Source: Flavobacterium psychrophilum (GTDB lineage Bacteria > Bacteroidota > Bacteroidia > Flavobacteriales > Flavobacteriaceae). From it: a stretch of 13,157 bases of DNA. A model generated the notes under the pieces. It worked only from the letters and a program-made list of their open reading frames with translations, was not told the DNA's origin and searched no databases. Location: positions 1 to 13,157 of the forward strand of contig CALPPS020000072.1 of assembly GCA_943325515.2 (NCBI GenBank), written 5' to 3'. The number at the start of each line of letters is the position of its first letter. Position 1 is the stretch's first letter. A program made the translations under genes and the position numbers. Below, in pieces: positions 1 to 9,390 of the stretch.

Positions 1-132
1 ACACTATAATTATTTATAAGTAATACCAATCAAAAGACACAATGTCACCCTGCTTGTCCAAAGCTTCCCAAAGAAAGCACATCTCCCCTAACCACGGTCC
101 CAGAATCGAAAGAACAAAACAGAAAAAAAGAA
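1..132. other. Left-edge non-coding stretch, no gene recognised
   Basis: This is the outer part of a 420-bp gene-free left end. I see no open frame with recognisable protein similarity. The stop-free minus-strand frames that enter it from the heptamer array exist only because that repeat contains no stops, and their ends here look random. The right part (about 98-132) is very A-rich and grades into the heptamer array. The only distinctive string is at 44-69. It resembles, from memory, a degenerate copy of the dispersed GTCACCCTGAGCTTGTCGAA motif seen between genes in many bacteria, with two bases missing. That resemblance is an inference and is weak. Confidence 0.4.
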
Positions 133-370
133 AACAGAAAACTGAGAACAGAAGAAAGAAGAAAGAAAACTGACAACCGATAACAGAAAACTGACAACTG
201 AAAACCAACAACCAACAACCAACAACCAACAACCGACAACCAACAACCAACAACCAACAACCAACAACCGACAACCAACAACCGACAACCGACAACCAAC
301 AACCAACAACCAACAACCAACAACCAACAACCGAAAACCAACAACCAACAACCAACAACCAACAACCAAA
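133..370. repeat. Tandem heptamer array, about 34 in-register units
   Basis: On the plus strand the unit is AACCAAC. From 203 to 370 there are 24 consecutive 7-base units with no register slip: 18 are AACCAAC, four are AACCGAC (starting at 231, 266, 280 and 287), one is AACCGAA (329) and one is AACCAAA (364). Further left, 133-202 continues in the same register with ten diverged units such as AACTGAC, AACCGAT, AACAGAA and GAAAGAA, so this looks like one array decaying at its left edge. The core 203-370 contains no T on the plus strand. Because 7 is not a multiple of 3 and the minus strand carries no stop codon, all three minus frames read through as repeats of VVGCWLL-type heptapeptides; these are not genes. 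The array starts directly after the U-tract of the DUF3467 terminator. Function unknown. Confidence 0.95.
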
Positions 371-397
371 AACCCCTCTCAAAAAATCAAAAGGGGT
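368..397 (-). terminator. Intrinsic terminator downstream of the DUF3467 gene
   Basis: Read on the minus strand, ACCCCT (397-392) pairs with AGGGGT (377-372) around a 14-nt loop. The 3' side runs directly into five U residues (372-368). It lies 23 bp after the stop codon of the DUF3467 gene. The stem is short (6 bp) but GC-rich for this genome, and its position and U-tract fit a Rho-independent terminator. The heptamer array begins immediately beyond it. Confidence 0.7.
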
Positions 398-420
398 CGA
401 TGTATAAAAAATAGAATTAA

Positions 421-732
421 CTATGCCTGACCGGCAGGACCAAAATTCAAGGGAATTTGGGGTTGCTCCGTATCTTTGATTTCACCATTAGTAAGCTCAA
501 AGCGGTGAATATTTTCACCCAATGCCTTTAGAAATCTTTTAGCATGTTGAGGGGTTAACACTATTCTCGACTTTACTTTAGCCTTTGGTGTTCCTGGCAT
601 AATAGTTACAAAGTCAACTACAAATTCTGAGGCAGAATGATTAATAATAGCCAAGTTGGAATAAATTCCTTCAGCTATTTTTTCATCTAATTCGATGTTG
701 ATTTGTCCTTGTTGTTGATTGTTATCGCTCAT
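421..732 (-). CDS. DUF3467 family protein (103 aa), function unknown
   Basis: This small soluble protein of 103 residues has no signal peptide or membrane segment. I recognise it as DUF3467, a family commonly annotated next to rpoC in Bacteroidota; that assignment is from memory of the family pattern. The N-terminus is Gln/Asn-rich (MSDNNQQQGQ). It is followed by a conserved-looking core at about residues 13-80, containing the segment EFVVDFVTIMPGTPKAKV, then SRIVLTPQHAKRFLKAL and a final helix-like stretch. The C-terminus (PQIPLNFGPAGQA) is probably disordered. The start ATG at 732-730 is the first Met in frame and has no Shine-Dalgarno sequence, as usual here. It lies 159 bp downstream of rpoC but behind rpoC's terminator, and it has its own terminator, so it is probably a separate transcript or depends on read-through. 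I see no obvious promoter in the AT-rich repeat upstream. No biochemical role is established that I can name. Confidence 0.85.
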   Translation of the reverse strand: MSDNNQQQGQINIELDEKIAEGIYSNLAIINHSASEFVVDFVTIMPGTPKAKVKSRIVLTPQHAKRFLKALGENIHRFELTNGEIKDTEQPQIPLNFGPAGQA

Positions 733-735
733 TTT

Positions 736-808
736 GATTTGTGATTTTAGATTTGTGATTTTAGATTATTAGATTTTTTAGATTATTAGATTTTTTGGAT
801 TTTTGGAT
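736..808. repeat. AT-rich GATT-type short tandem repeats
   Basis: A 14-bp unit, GATTTGTGATTTTA, occurs twice in tandem (736-749 and 750-763). Next comes a 17-bp unit, GATTATTAGATTTTTTA, present as 764-780 and again with its last base changed at 781-797. A shorter GATTTTTG piece follows at 798-805. The whole block is made of units of 7 to 9 bases that begin with GATT. It forms the spacer between the rpoC terminator and the start of the DUF3467 gene, so it would be the 5' leader of that gene on the minus strand. It is distinct in sequence from the AACCAAC heptamers, although the first four units are again 7 bases long. Confidence 0.85.
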
Positions 809-830
809 ATCTATGTTGCTGTTTAAAAGT

Positions 831-867
831 AAAAGCCACTAATTTATATTTTAAACTAGTGGCTTTT
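831..867 (-). terminator. Intrinsic terminator after rpoC
   Basis: AAAAGCCACTA (831-841) and TAGTGGCTTTT (857-867) form a perfect 11-bp inverted repeat around a 15-nt AT-rich loop. It begins 24 bp after the rpoC stop codon. On the minus strand the stem ends in GGCUUUU followed by ACUUUU, a good Rho-independent terminator. The opposite side also ends in CUUUUG, so the hairpin could in principle act in both directions. It closes the rpoBC transcription unit. Confidence 0.9.
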
Positions 868-891
868 GTTTATCAACTACTAATCTTCCGA

Positions 892-3800
892 TTAATAGAT
901 ATATTCTTCTTTACTAGCCATAATCTCGTTATAGTCTTCTTTTGAACCTACAATAGTATGATCATAATCTCTCATACCGGTACCTGCAGGAATTCTATGT
1001 CCAACGATAACATTTTCTTTAAGACCTTCAAGCGTATCAACTTTACCAGCTACTGCTGCTTCGTTTAACACTTTGGTTGTCTCTTGGAACGATGCCGCAG
1101 AGATAAACGATTTCGTTTGTAACGATGCTCTAGTAATACCTTGAAGAACTGGAGTTGCTGTAGAAGTGATAACATCTCTGGCTACAACTTGGTTTTTATC
1201 ATTACGTTTTAATAATGAATTTTCATCTCTCAATTCTCTTGGAGAAACTATTTGACCTGGTTTCAACACTTCAGAATCACCGGCATCTTCTACTACTTTC
1301 ATGCCATAAAGCTTATCATTCTCTTCTAAGAAATCAGCCGTATGTATCAATTGCTCTTCTAAGAATAAGGTATCACCTGGATCTTCTACTCTTACTTTAC
1401 GCATCATTTGACGAATAACAACTTCAAAGTGCTTGTCATTGATTTTCACCCCTTGTAAACGATATACCTCTTGAATTTCATTTACCAAATACTGTTGAAC
1501 AGCAGATGGTCCTTGAATTCTTAAAATATCTTCTGGCGTAATAGCACCATCAGATAAAGGTACTCCAGCTTTTACGAAGTCATTCTCTTGTACAAGAATT
1601 TGACTTGATAATTTCACTAAATATTTCTTAACCTCACCAAATTTAGATTCAATGATGACCTCACGGTTACCCCTTTTAATTTTACCAAAAGAAACTACAC
1701 CATCAATCTCAGAAACTACTGCTGGGTTGGAAGGATTACGAGCTTCTAACAACTCGGTAATTCTTGGTAAACCTCCAGTGATATCTCCTGCTTTTGAAGA
1801 ACGACGAGGAATCTTAACAAGGATTTTACCTGCTTTGATTTTCTCTCCATCTTCTACCATCAAGTGAGCTCCAACCGGTAAGTTATAGGAACGAATTAAT
1901 TCTCCGTCTTTACCATAAACCAATAAGGTTGGGATTAATTTTTTATTTCTTCCTTCTGAAATTACTTTTTCTTGGAAACCAGTTTGCTCATCAATTTCAA
2001 CTTGGAACGATTGTCCTTGTTCTAAATCTTCGTAAGCAATTTTTCCAGTAAATTCAGAAACGATTACTCCATTATAAGGATCCCATTTACAAATAACAGC
2101 TCCTTTTTCAACCACATCGCCATCTTTTACACTGATAACAGAACCGTAAGGAATATTATGAGTACTTAACAAGATACCTGTTTTAACATCTACTAATTTT
2201 AATTCCGTTGAACGAGAAACAACGATATCCACTTTGTGGCCATCTCCATCCTCTCCAACAACTGTTTTTAAATCTTCGATTTCAAGTTTTCCTCCAAATC
2301 TTGCTACAATAGTAGATTCCTCTGAAACGCCACCCGCAACTCCACCTACGTGGAAAGTACGAAGGGTTAACTGAGTCCCTGGCTCTCCAATTGATTGTGC
2401 TGCGATTACTCCAACAGCTTCTCCTCTTTGAGTCATTTTTCCTGTAGCTAAGTTTCTTCCGTAACATTTAGCACAAATTCCTTTTTTGGCTTCACAAGTT
2501 AAAGGAGAACGAACGTCAACTTTTTCTAGTGGAGATTCCTCAATAGCTTTAACAAAAGCTTCCGTAATTTGTTCTCCAGAATGAACTAAAACTTCATTAT
2601 TCATTGGGTTAATTACATCTTGTAAAGCAACACGCCCCAAAATTCTTTCACCTAATGTTTCAACGATTTCTTCATTTTTCTTCAATGCAGAAACTTCAAT
2701 TCCTCTTAACGTACCACAATCCACAGAGTTTACAATCACGTCTTGAGAAACGTCATGTAATCTTCGGGTTAAGTAACCTGCATCAGCTGTTTTCAAAGCG
2801 GTATCTGCAAGACCTTTACGTGCACCGTGAGTAGAAATAAAGTACTCAAGGATGGAAAGACCTTCTTTAAAGTTAGAAAGAATTGGATTTTCAATAATTT
2901 CACCACCACCAGCAGTTGATTTTTTTGGCTTAGCCATCAAACCACGCATACCAGTTAACTGACGAATTTGTTCTTTAGAACCCCTTGCTCCAGAATCAAG
3001 CATCATATATACCGAGTTGAAACCTTGTTGGTCTTCTCTAATATTTTTCATAGCCAATTCGGTCAATTGAGCATTGGCAGAAGTCCAAATATCAATAACT
3101 TGGTTGTAACGTTCGTTATTGGTTATAAGACCCATGTTATAGTTCACAGAAATACCTTCAACTTGCTCTCTTGCATCAGCAATCAATTTAGTTTTTTGTT
3201 CTGGTATTCTAATATCACCTAATGAAAAGGACAGACCACCTTTGAAAGCGAATTTATATCCCATATCTTTCATGTTATCAAGGAAAGCTGCCGTAGTAGG
3301 AACATCGGTTACTGCAAGGATTTTTCCAATAATATCACGTAACGATTTTTTAGTCAATACTTCATTGATATATCCAGCCGCTGGTGGAACTACTTCATTA
3401 AAAAGTACTCTTCCTGCAGTGGTTTGGATAACTTTGTATACTAATTCACCATTTTCATTAAAATCTTTAGCACGTACTTTCACACGAGCATTCAACTCTA
3501 CTCTACCTTCGTTTAAAGCAATATTACATTCTTCAGCAGAATAGAAGGTTAACCCTTCTCCTAAAATTTTCATTTCTGGAGTTGTCAATCTTTCTTTGGT
3601 CATATAATACAGACCCAATACCATGTCTTGAGAAGGAACCGTAATCGGGGCGCCATTCGCAGGGTTCAAAATATTGTGAGAAGCCAGCATTAACAATTGT
3701 GCTTCTAAGATAGCTTCTGGTCCAAGCGGCAAGTGAACTGCCATTTGGTCACCATCAAAATCCGCGTTAAAAGCCGTACATACTAATGGGTGCAACTGGA

Positions 3801-5205
3801 TTGCTTTTCCTTCAATTAGTTTGGGTTGGAAAGCTTGAATACCTAATCGGTGTAACGTAGGAGCACGGTTAAGTAATACTGGGTGACCTTTGATTACATT
3901 CTCTAGGATATCCCAAACTACTGGCTCTTTTTTGTCAATGATTTTTTTAGCTGACTTAACAGTCTTAACAATTCCTCTTTCGATTAATTTACGAATAACG
4001 AATGGTTTGTATAATTCGGCAGCCATATCTTTTGGCAAACCACATTCAAACAATTTCATTTCTGGTCCAACAACAATTACCGAACGAGCAGAATAATCCA
4101 CACGTTTTCCTAATAAGTTTTGACGGAAACGACCTTGTTTACCTTTCAAGGAATCTGAAAGAGATTTTAAAGGTCTGTTTGATTCTGTTTTAACAGCAGA
4201 AGCTTTACGAGTGTTATCAAATAAGGAATCTACAGATTCTTGTAACATACGTTTTTCGTTTCTTAAGATAACTTCAGGAGCTTTAATCTCCATCAATCTT
4301 TTCAAACGGTTGTTTCTAATAATAACTCTTCTGTACAAGTCATTCAAATCCGAAGTAGCGAAACGACCACCATCAAGTGGCACTAAAGGACGCAATTCTG
4401 GCGGTATAACTGGTATTACTTTAAGGACCATCCATTCCGGACGATTCTCTCTGTTTTTATTAGAGTCACGGAAAGATTCAACCACTTGTAATCTTTTTAA
4501 CGCTTCTGTTTTTCTTTGCTTAGAAGTTTCATTATTGGCAGCGTGACGCAATTCATAAGACAATGCATTTAAATCTGTACGTGCTAATAAATCCATGATA
4601 CATTCAGCACCCATTTTGGCAATAAATTTATTAGGATCGTTATCATCTAAATATTGATTTTCTGTAGGAAGTGTATCTAAAATATTTAAATATTCTTCTT
4701 CTGTTAAAAAATCTAATCTTTGTAATGACTCACCTTCTGCATTCACAGCTATACCTGCTTGTATTACTACATATCTTTCGTAGTAAATAATCATATCTAA
4801 TTTCTTAGAGGGTAATCCAAGGATATAACCGATTTTGTTTGGCAAAGAACGGAAGTACCAGATATGAGCAATTGGCACAACAAGGTTGATGTGTCCTACT
4901 CTATCCCTACGTACTTTTTTCTCAGTAACTTCAACACCACAACGGTCACAAACGATTCCTTTATAACGGATTCTTTTGTATTTTCCACAAGCACATTCAA
5001 AATCTTTTACGGGACCGAAAATTCGCTCGCAAAAAAGACCATCACGCTCTGGTTTGTGTGTTCTATAATTGATTGTTTCTGGTTTCAGAACCTCACCTCT
5101 TGACTCTGCCAAGATAGTTTCTGGAGAAGCTAAACCAATTGATATTCTGTCGAATCTCTTGATGGTATTTTTAGGATCTCTACTATTATTTCTATTATTC
5201 ATCAT
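892..5205 (-). CDS. rpoC: DNA-directed RNA polymerase subunit beta'
   Basis: This is the catalytic beta' subunit of RNA polymerase (1437 aa), which forms the active-site cleft together with RpoB. Landmarks in order: an N-terminal zinc ribbon with Cys71, Cys73, Cys86 and Cys89; the catalytic loop NADFDGDQM at 480-488, whose Asp482, Asp484 and Asp486 hold the active-site magnesium; the bridge-helix segment around [20 protein letters not shown]; and a second zinc site at Cys830, Cys904, Cys911 and Cys914, with the same spacing as in E. coli. The trigger loop [10 protein letters not shown] follows at about 946-955; His952 aligns with E. coli His936, and Leu948 replaces E. coli Met932. The length fits Bacteroidota RpoC. 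Two adjacent ATG codons (5205 and 5202) are possible starts, and neither has a Shine-Dalgarno sequence. It lies 107 bp after rpoB and is presumably co-transcribed with it. No disruption is visible. Confidence 0.99.
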   Translation of the reverse strand: MMNNRNNSRDPKNTIKRFDRISIGLASPETILAESRGEVLKPETINYRTHKPERDGLFCERIFGPVKDFECACGKYKRIRYKGIVCDRCGVEVTEKKVRRDRVGHINLVVPIAHIWYFRSLPNKIGYILGLPSKKLDMIIYYERYVVIQAGIAVNAEGESLQRLDFLTEEEYLNILDTLPTENQYLDDNDPNKFIAKMGAECIMDLLARTDLNALSYELRHAANNETSKQRKTEALKRLQVVESFRDSNKNRENRPEWMVLKVIPVIPPELRPLVPLDGGRFATSDLNDLYRRVIIRNNRLKRLMEIKAPEVILRNEKRMLQESVDSLFDNTRKASAVKTESNRPLKSLSDSLKGKQGRFRQNLLGKRVDYSARSVIVVGPEMKLFECGLPKDMAAELYKPFVIRKLIERGIVKTVKSAKKIIDKKEPVVWDILENVIKGHPVLLNRAPTLHRLGIQAFQPKLIEGKAIQLHPLVCTAFNADFDGDQMAVHLPLGPEAILEAQLLMLASHNILNPANGAPITVPSQDMVLGLYYMTKERLTTPEMKILGEGLTFYSAEECNIALNEGRVELNARVKVRAKDFNENGELVYKVIQTTAGRVLFNEVVPPAAGYINEVLTKKSLRDIIGKILAVTDVPTTAAFLDNMKDMGYKFAFKGGLSFSLGDIRIPEQKTKLIADAREQVEGISVNYNMGLITNNERYNQVIDIWTSANAQLTELAMKNIREDQQGFNSVYMMLDSGARGSKEQIRQLTGMRGLMAKPKKSTAGGGEIIENPILSNFKEGLSILEYFISTHGARKGLADTALKTADAGYLTRRLHDVSQDVIVNSVDCGTLRGIEVSALKKNEEIVETLGERILGRVALQDVINPMNNEVLVHSGEQITEAFVKAIEESPLEKVDVRSPLTCEAKKGICAKCYGRNLATGKMTQRGEAVGVIAAQSIGEPGTQLTLRTFHVGGVAGGVSEESTIVARFGGKLEIEDLKTVVGEDGDGHKVDIVVSRSTELKLVDVKTGILLSTHNIPYGSVISVKDGDVVEKGAVICKWDPYNGVIVSEFTGKIAYEDLEQGQSFQVEIDEQTGFQEKVISEGRNKKLIPTLLVYGKDGELIRSYNLPVGAHLMVEDGEKIKAGKILVKIPRRSSKAGDITGGLPRITELLEARNPSNPAVVSEIDGVVSFGKIKRGNREVIIESKFGEVKKYLVKLSSQILVQENDFVKAGVPLSDGAITPEDILRIQGPSAVQQYLVNEIQEVYRLQGVKINDKHFEVVIRQMMRKVRVEDPGDTLFLEEQLIHTADFLEENDKLYGMKVVEDAGDSEVLKPGQIVSPRELRDENSLLKRNDKNQVVARDVITSTATPVLQGITRASLQTKSFISAASFQETTKVLNEAAVAGKVDTLEGLKENVIVGHRIPAGTGMRDYDHTIVGSKEDYNEIMASKEEYIY

Positions 5206-5242
5206 AGTTTTTACTATTGATATTATTGAAATTGTATTTTTT

Positions 5243-5311
5243 GTTGTCCGTTATCGGTTTTCCGTTGTCAGTTTTTAACCGATAACAAATAACCGATAAC
5301 AGCTAACTGAT
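5243..5311. repeat. Inverted heptamer array in the rpoB-rpoC spacer
   Basis: Reading the plus strand, 5243-5276 is a run of GTT-initiated heptamers (GTTGTCC, GTTATCG, GTTTTCC, GTTGTCA, then GTTTTT). From 5277 to 5311 the pattern flips to AAC-initiated heptamers (AACCGAT, AACAAAT, AACCGAT, AACAGCT, AACTGAT). The two halves are the same family in opposite orientation. GTTATCGGTT at 5250-5259 is the exact reverse complement of AACCGATAAC at both 5277-5286 and 5291-5300. In the rpoB-rpoC transcript this gives a 10-bp hairpin with two alternative partners. No U-tract follows the stem, so it does not look like a terminator. The family is shared with the array at 133-370: AACCGATAACAG occurs at 175-186 and at 5291-5302. 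Confidence 0.9.
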
Positions 5312-5312
5312 T

Positions 5313-8300
5313 TTATTCTTCTAATCTGATATCTAATCCAAGACCTTTCAATTCATGCATCAATACATTAAATGATTCTGGTAATCCTGGCTCTGGCATA
5401 GTTTCTCCCTTAACGATAGCTTCGTAAGTTTTGGCTCTACCAATTACGTCATCTGATTTAACAGTCAAAATTTCTCTAAGCGTACTCGATGCTCCATAAG
5501 CTTCAAGTGCCCAAACCTCCATTTCTCCAAAACGTTGACCTCCAAATTGTGCTTTACCACCCAATGGTTGTTGGGTTATAAGAGAGTATGGTCCGATAGA
5601 ACGTGCATGCATCTTATCATCAACCATATGTCCCAATTTCAACATATAGATTACTCCAACGGTCGCTGCTTGATGGAAACGTTCTCCAGTTCCTCCATCA
5701 TACAAATAAGTATGACCGAATTGTGGAATACCAGCTTCATCAGTTAATGCATTGATTTGGTCTAATGTTGCTCCGTCAAAAATTGGTGTAGCATAGGTTC
5801 TGCCAAGTTTTTGACCAGCCCAACCTAATACCGTTTCATAAATCTGACCAATGTTCATACGAGAGGGTACACCAAGTGGATTCAATACGATATCAACCGG
5901 AGTTCCGTCTTCAAGGAATGGCATATCTTCATGACGAACAATACGAGCCACAATACCTTTGTTTCCGTGACGTCCAGCCATTTTATCACCCACTTTCAAT
6001 TTACGTTTCTTAGCAATATATACTTTTGCTAATTTTAAAATTCCAGCAGGTAATTCATCTCCAACGGTGATGGTGAATTTCTCTCTTCTTAACGCACCTT
6101 GTAAATCATTTAATTTGATTTTATAATTGTGAATTAAGTCATTAACAAGACTGTTAGTGGCATCATCTCCCACCCATTGGCCTTTTGTTAAGTGTGCAAA
6201 ATCTTCAACCGCGTGTAACATTTTTTGAGTATATTTTTTACCTTTTGGTAAAACTTCTTCACCCAAATCATTCATTACTCCTTGAGATGTTTTTCCGTTA
6301 ACGATAGTGAACAATTTCTCTACTAATTTGTCTTTTAATTCAACAAATTTCGTTTCGAATTCCATTTCCAAAGAAGTCAAATCGTCTTTATCTTTGGTAC
6401 GCTTCTTTTTATCTTTTACCGCTCTTGCGAATAATTTTTTATCTAAAACCACACCATGTAATGAGGGAGAAGCTTTCAATGAAGCATCTTTTACATCTCC
6501 TGCTTTATCCCCGAAGATAGCTCTTAATAACTTCTCTTCTGGAGTAGGATCTGATTCTCCTTTTGGTGTAATTTTTCCGATTAGAATATCACCAGGTTTA
6601 ACCTCTGCTCCAATTCTAATCATTCCGTTTTCATCCAAATCTTTTGTTGCTTCTTCAGAAACGTTAGGAATGTCATTAGTCAACTCTTCGTTACCTAATT
6701 TAGTATCTCTAACTTCTAATGAATAATCATCAACATGGATAGAAGTGAAAATATCATCACGTACTACTTTTTCAGAAATTACAATCGCATCCTCGAAGTT
6801 ATAACCTTTCCATGGCATAAAAGCCACTTTTAGGTTTCTACCTAATGCTAACTCTCCGTTTTGCGTAGCATATCCTTCACAAAGTACTTGCCCTAATTTC
6901 ACTCTGTCTCCTTTTCTTACGATTGGTTTCAAGTTGATAGACGTACTTTGATTCGTTTTTCTGAATTTAATCAAGTTATACGATTTCTCATCGGGTTCAA
7001 AACTTACCATTCTTTCCGCTTCTGTTCTGTCGTATTTAATCGAAATCATATTAGCATCAACGTACTCAACAGTTCCGTTGCCTTCTGCATTAATTAACAC
7101 TCTAGAATCTGAAGCTACTTGACGCTCTAAACCAGTTCCAACTATAGGTGCTTCAGGTCGTAACAAGGGTACAGCCTGACGCATCATGTTAGATCCCATC
7201 AACGCTCTATTCGCATCATCATGTTCCAAGAATGGAATTAACGAAGCTGAAATAGAAGCAATTTGGTTAGGTGCAACATCTGTATAATGAACTTGTCCTG
7301 GGTCAACTACTGGGAAATCACCTTCTTCACGGGCAATAACTTTATCCGCAGTAATTTTTCCTTTAGCATCCATTTCAATATTGGCTTGCGCAATCATTTT
7401 ACCCTCTTCTTCTTCAGCACTCAAGTAAATAGGTGTTGATGTTAAATCTACTACACCATTGGTAACTTTACGATAAGGAGTTTCAATGAATCCCATACCG
7501 TTTACTTTAGCATAAACTCCAAGAGAAGAAATCAAACCAATGTTTGGTCCCTCTGGAGTTTCAATTGGACAAAGTCTTCCGTAGTGAGTATAGTGAACAT
7601 CACGCACCTCAAAACCTGCTCTTTCTCTAGAAAGTCCGCCTGGCCCTAGGGCTGATAATCTTCTTTTGTGTGTAATCTCGGCTAATGGATTCGTTTGGTC
7701 CATAAATTGAGACAACTGATTCGTTCCAAAGAAAGAGTTAATAACCGATGATAATGTTTTAGCATTAATCAAATCAATTGGTGTAAACACCTCGTTATCT
7801 CTAACGTTCATTCTCTCACGAATGGTTCTAGCCATACGAGCTAAACCTACGCCAAATTGTTGAGATAATTGTTCTCCAACAGTTCTTACACGACGGTTTG
7901 ACAAGTGATCAATATCATCAATTTCTGCTTTGGAATTGATTAATTCAATCAAATATTTTACTATGGTAATAATATCTTCTTTGGTCAAGACTTGCTTTTC
8001 CGTTGGGATATCTAAACCAAGTTTTTTATTCATTCTATAGCGACCTACTTCACCTAAGTTGTATCGTTGGTCTGAGAAGAATAATTTATCTATAATACCA
8101 CGAGCAGTTTCTTCATCAGGCGGTTCTGCATTACGCAACTGTCTGTAAATATGCTCAACGGCTTCTTTTTCTGAGTTAGTTGGGTCTTTTTGTAATGTAT
8201 TATGAATGATGGCATAATCACCTTGATTAGCATCTTCTTTGTGCAACAAAATAGACTTAACGTTAGAATCAATGATTTCCTCCACATTATCTTTGTCGAT

Positions 8301-9125
8301 AATAGTATCTCTATCAAGGATGATTTCATTACGTTCGATAGAAACTACTTCACCAGTATCTTCATCAACGAAATCTTCATGCCAAGTATTTAATACTCTT
8401 GCAGCAAGTCGTCTTCCAACATATTTTTTAAGACCTGTTTTAGAAACTTTAATTTCTTCAGCAAGGTCAAATATTTCAAGAATGTCCTTATCTCTTTCAA
8501 ATCCGATGGCACGGAAAAGAGTAGTAACAGGTAATTTTTTCTTTCTATCGATATAAGCATACATTACACTATTAATATCGGTAGCAAACTCAATCCACGA
8601 ACCTTTAAAAGGAATAACTCTAGCAGAGTATAACTTTGTACCATTGGCATGGAAAGACTGACCAAAGAAAACGCCTGGCGAACGGTGTAATTGAGAAACT
8701 ACAACACGTTCAGCTCCATTGATAACAAAAGTACCACTTGGCGTCATATAAGGTATTGTACCAAGATAAACATCTTGTACAATTGTTTCAAAATCTTCGT
8801 GCTCCGGATCAGTGCAGTAAAGTTTTAGTCTTGCCTTTAAAGGCACACTATATGTTAAACCTCTTTCAATACACTCTTGTATAGTGTAACGTGGTGGGTC
8901 AACAAAATAATCTAGAAATTCCAATACAAATTGATTTCTTGTATCAGTTATTGGAAAGTTTTCCATGAAGGTGTTATACAATCCTTCGTTGCCTCTTTCG
9001 TCTGATTTCGTTTCCAATTGGAAGAAATCTTTAAAAGATTTTACCTGAACATCTAGAAAATCTGGATACTGAGGTATGTTTTTAGTAGAGGCAAAATTCA
9101 ATCTTTCAGTCTGATTTGTTATCAT
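5313..9125 (-). CDS. rpoB: DNA-directed RNA polymerase subunit beta
   Basis: This is the beta subunit of RNA polymerase, 1270 aa from the ATG at 9125-9123. An in-frame TTG codon lies directly upstream at 9128, but ATG is the more likely start. The rifampicin-pocket region is intact: [21 protein letters not shown], where Gln473, Asp476, His486 and Ser491 align with E. coli Q513, D516, H526 and S531. Ala482 replaces E. coli Ser522. A lysine-rich stretch that may be a lineage-specific insertion starts near residue 904 ([12 protein letters not shown]). The catalytic-centre motif [12 protein letters not shown] contains Lys1048 and Lys1056, equivalent to E. coli K1065 and K1073. The C-terminus ([14 protein letters not shown]) is the usual clamp-contacting end. 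It is preceded by a 265-bp spacer holding a terminator-like hairpin and followed by rpoC. No frameshift or truncation is seen. Confidence 0.99.
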   Translation of the reverse strand: MITNQTERLNFASTKNIPQYPDFLDVQVKSFKDFFQLETKSDERGNEGLYNTFMENFPITDTRNQFVLEFLDYFVDPPRYTIQECIERGLTYSVPLKARLKLYCTDPEHEDFETIVQDVYLGTIPYMTPSGTFVINGAERVVVSQLHRSPGVFFGQSFHANGTKLYSARVIPFKGSWIEFATDINSVMYAYIDRKKKLPVTTLFRAIGFERDKDILEIFDLAEEIKVSKTGLKKYVGRRLAARVLNTWHEDFVDEDTGEVVSIERNEIILDRDTIIDKDNVEEIIDSNVKSILLHKEDANQGDYAIIHNTLQKDPTNSEKEAVEHIYRQLRNAEPPDEETARGIIDKLFFSDQRYNLGEVGRYRMNKKLGLDIPTEKQVLTKEDIITIVKYLIELINSKAEIDDIDHLSNRRVRTVGEQLSQQFGVGLARMARTIRERMNVRDNEVFTPIDLINAKTLSSVINSFFGTNQLSQFMDQTNPLAEITHKRRLSALGPGGLSRERAGFEVRDVHYTHYGRLCPIETPEGPNIGLISSLGVYAKVNGMGFIETPYRKVTNGVVDLTSTPIYLSAEEEEGKMIAQANIEMDAKGKITADKVIAREEGDFPVVDPGQVHYTDVAPNQIASISASLIPFLEHDDANRALMGSNMMRQAVPLLRPEAPIVGTGLERQVASDSRVLINAEGNGTVEYVDANMISIKYDRTEAERMVSFEPDEKSYNLIKFRKTNQSTSINLKPIVRKGDRVKLGQVLCEGYATQNGELALGRNLKVAFMPWKGYNFEDAIVISEKVVRDDIFTSIHVDDYSLEVRDTKLGNEELTNDIPNVSEEATKDLDENGMIRIGAEVKPGDILIGKITPKGESDPTPEEKLLRAIFGDKAGDVKDASLKASPSLHGVVLDKKLFARAVKDKKKRTKDKDDLTSLEMEFETKFVELKDKLVEKLFTIVNGKTSQGVMNDLGEEVLPKGKKYTQKMLHAVEDFAHLTKGQWVGDDATNSLVNDLIHNYKIKLNDLQGALRREKFTITVGDELPAGILKLAKVYIAKKRKLKVGDKMAGRHGNKGIVARIVRHEDMPFLEDGTPVDIVLNPLGVPSRMNIGQIYETVLGWAGQKLGRTYATPIFDGATLDQINALTDEAGIPQFGHTYLYDGGTGERFHQAATVGVIYMLKLGHMVDDKMHARSIGPYSLITQQPLGGKAQFGGQRFGEMEVWALEAYGASSTLREILTVKSDDVIGRAKTYEAIVKGETMPEPGLPESFNVLMHELKGLGLDIRLEE

Positions 9126-9295
9126 CAATGGACAAAATTTTGATTTAAAAAAAGTAATTTGTGTGTAGAAACACTGTTTATTGTATACTTTCCTTTTTAA
9201 ATAATCAATACATCTTTAAAAATAGACCAGGAAATTAGTTTATTTTTTTCTTCGTAATGATTAAAAGCATTAGTGTATTAAAACTCATTTTGATA

Positions 9296-9326
9296 CTAAA
9301 ATAGTATTTAATTTTATTATACCAAA
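9296..9326 (-). promoter_or_regulatory. Possible Bacteroidota-type promoter for rpoB (weak)
   Basis: On the minus strand TTTG (9326-9323) is followed after 19 bases by TATTTTAG (9303-9296). This approximates the Bacteroidota -33 TTTG / -7 TAnnTTTG promoter with acceptable spacing, though the -7 element is imperfect. The TTTG overlaps the U-tract of the upstream hairpin, so the match could arise by chance in this very AT-rich spacer. Its position, just after a terminator-like hairpin and about 170 bp before the rpoB start, makes biological sense. This is an inference only. Confidence 0.2.
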
Positions 9327-9368
9327 AATGGTTTAGGTCTCTGAGCGGTTAAACTCAAGACCTAAACC
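9323..9368 (-). terminator. Terminator or attenuator between rplL and rpoB
   Basis: GGTTTAGGTCT (9330-9340) and AGACCTAAACC (9358-9368) are perfect 11-bp inverted repeats. Inside them TGAG (9342-9345) pairs with CTCA (9354-9357), giving about 15 bp with one bulged base (9341) and an 8-nt loop. On the minus strand the stem is followed by AUUUUUGG. It starts 22 bp after the rplL stop codon. The structure fits a Rho-independent terminator. Because rpoB and rpoC lie downstream and are essential, it is probably a partial terminator (attenuator) or is bypassed by a promoter in the spacer. An attenuator between rplL and rpoB is known in E. coli; its functional equivalence here is inferred. Confidence 0.8.
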
Positions 9369-9390
9369 TAGTTCTAAAACCGAGGTTGAA

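Noticed and set aside
133..370. CRISPR array interpretation of the regular repeats
   Set aside because: The units are 7 bp in direct contact with no unique spacers, and no cas genes are present.
14..382. Three overlapping minus-strand open frames (14-382, 45-365, 88-369) encoding Cys/Trp/Val-rich heptapeptide repeats
   Set aside because: They arise because a 7-bp repeat without stop codons is open in all three frames. The residues outside the repeat show no conserved pattern, and no start signal or family match is seen.
2282..2467. Minus-strand out-of-frame open frame inside rpoC, as a possible frameshift product
   Set aside because: The rpoC frame is intact across the region, including the trigger loop and zinc-site residues, so there is no sign of a frameshift.
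5250..5300. Intrinsic terminator between rpoB and rpoC
   Set aside because: The hairpin is followed by GGACAACAAAAAA on the transcribed sense, with no U-tract, so it does not have terminator form.
6307..6726. Plus-strand open frame of 139 codons opposite rpoB
   Set aside because: Antisense shadow of a conserved rpoB region; Ser/Phe/Asn-rich low-complexity translation without family features.
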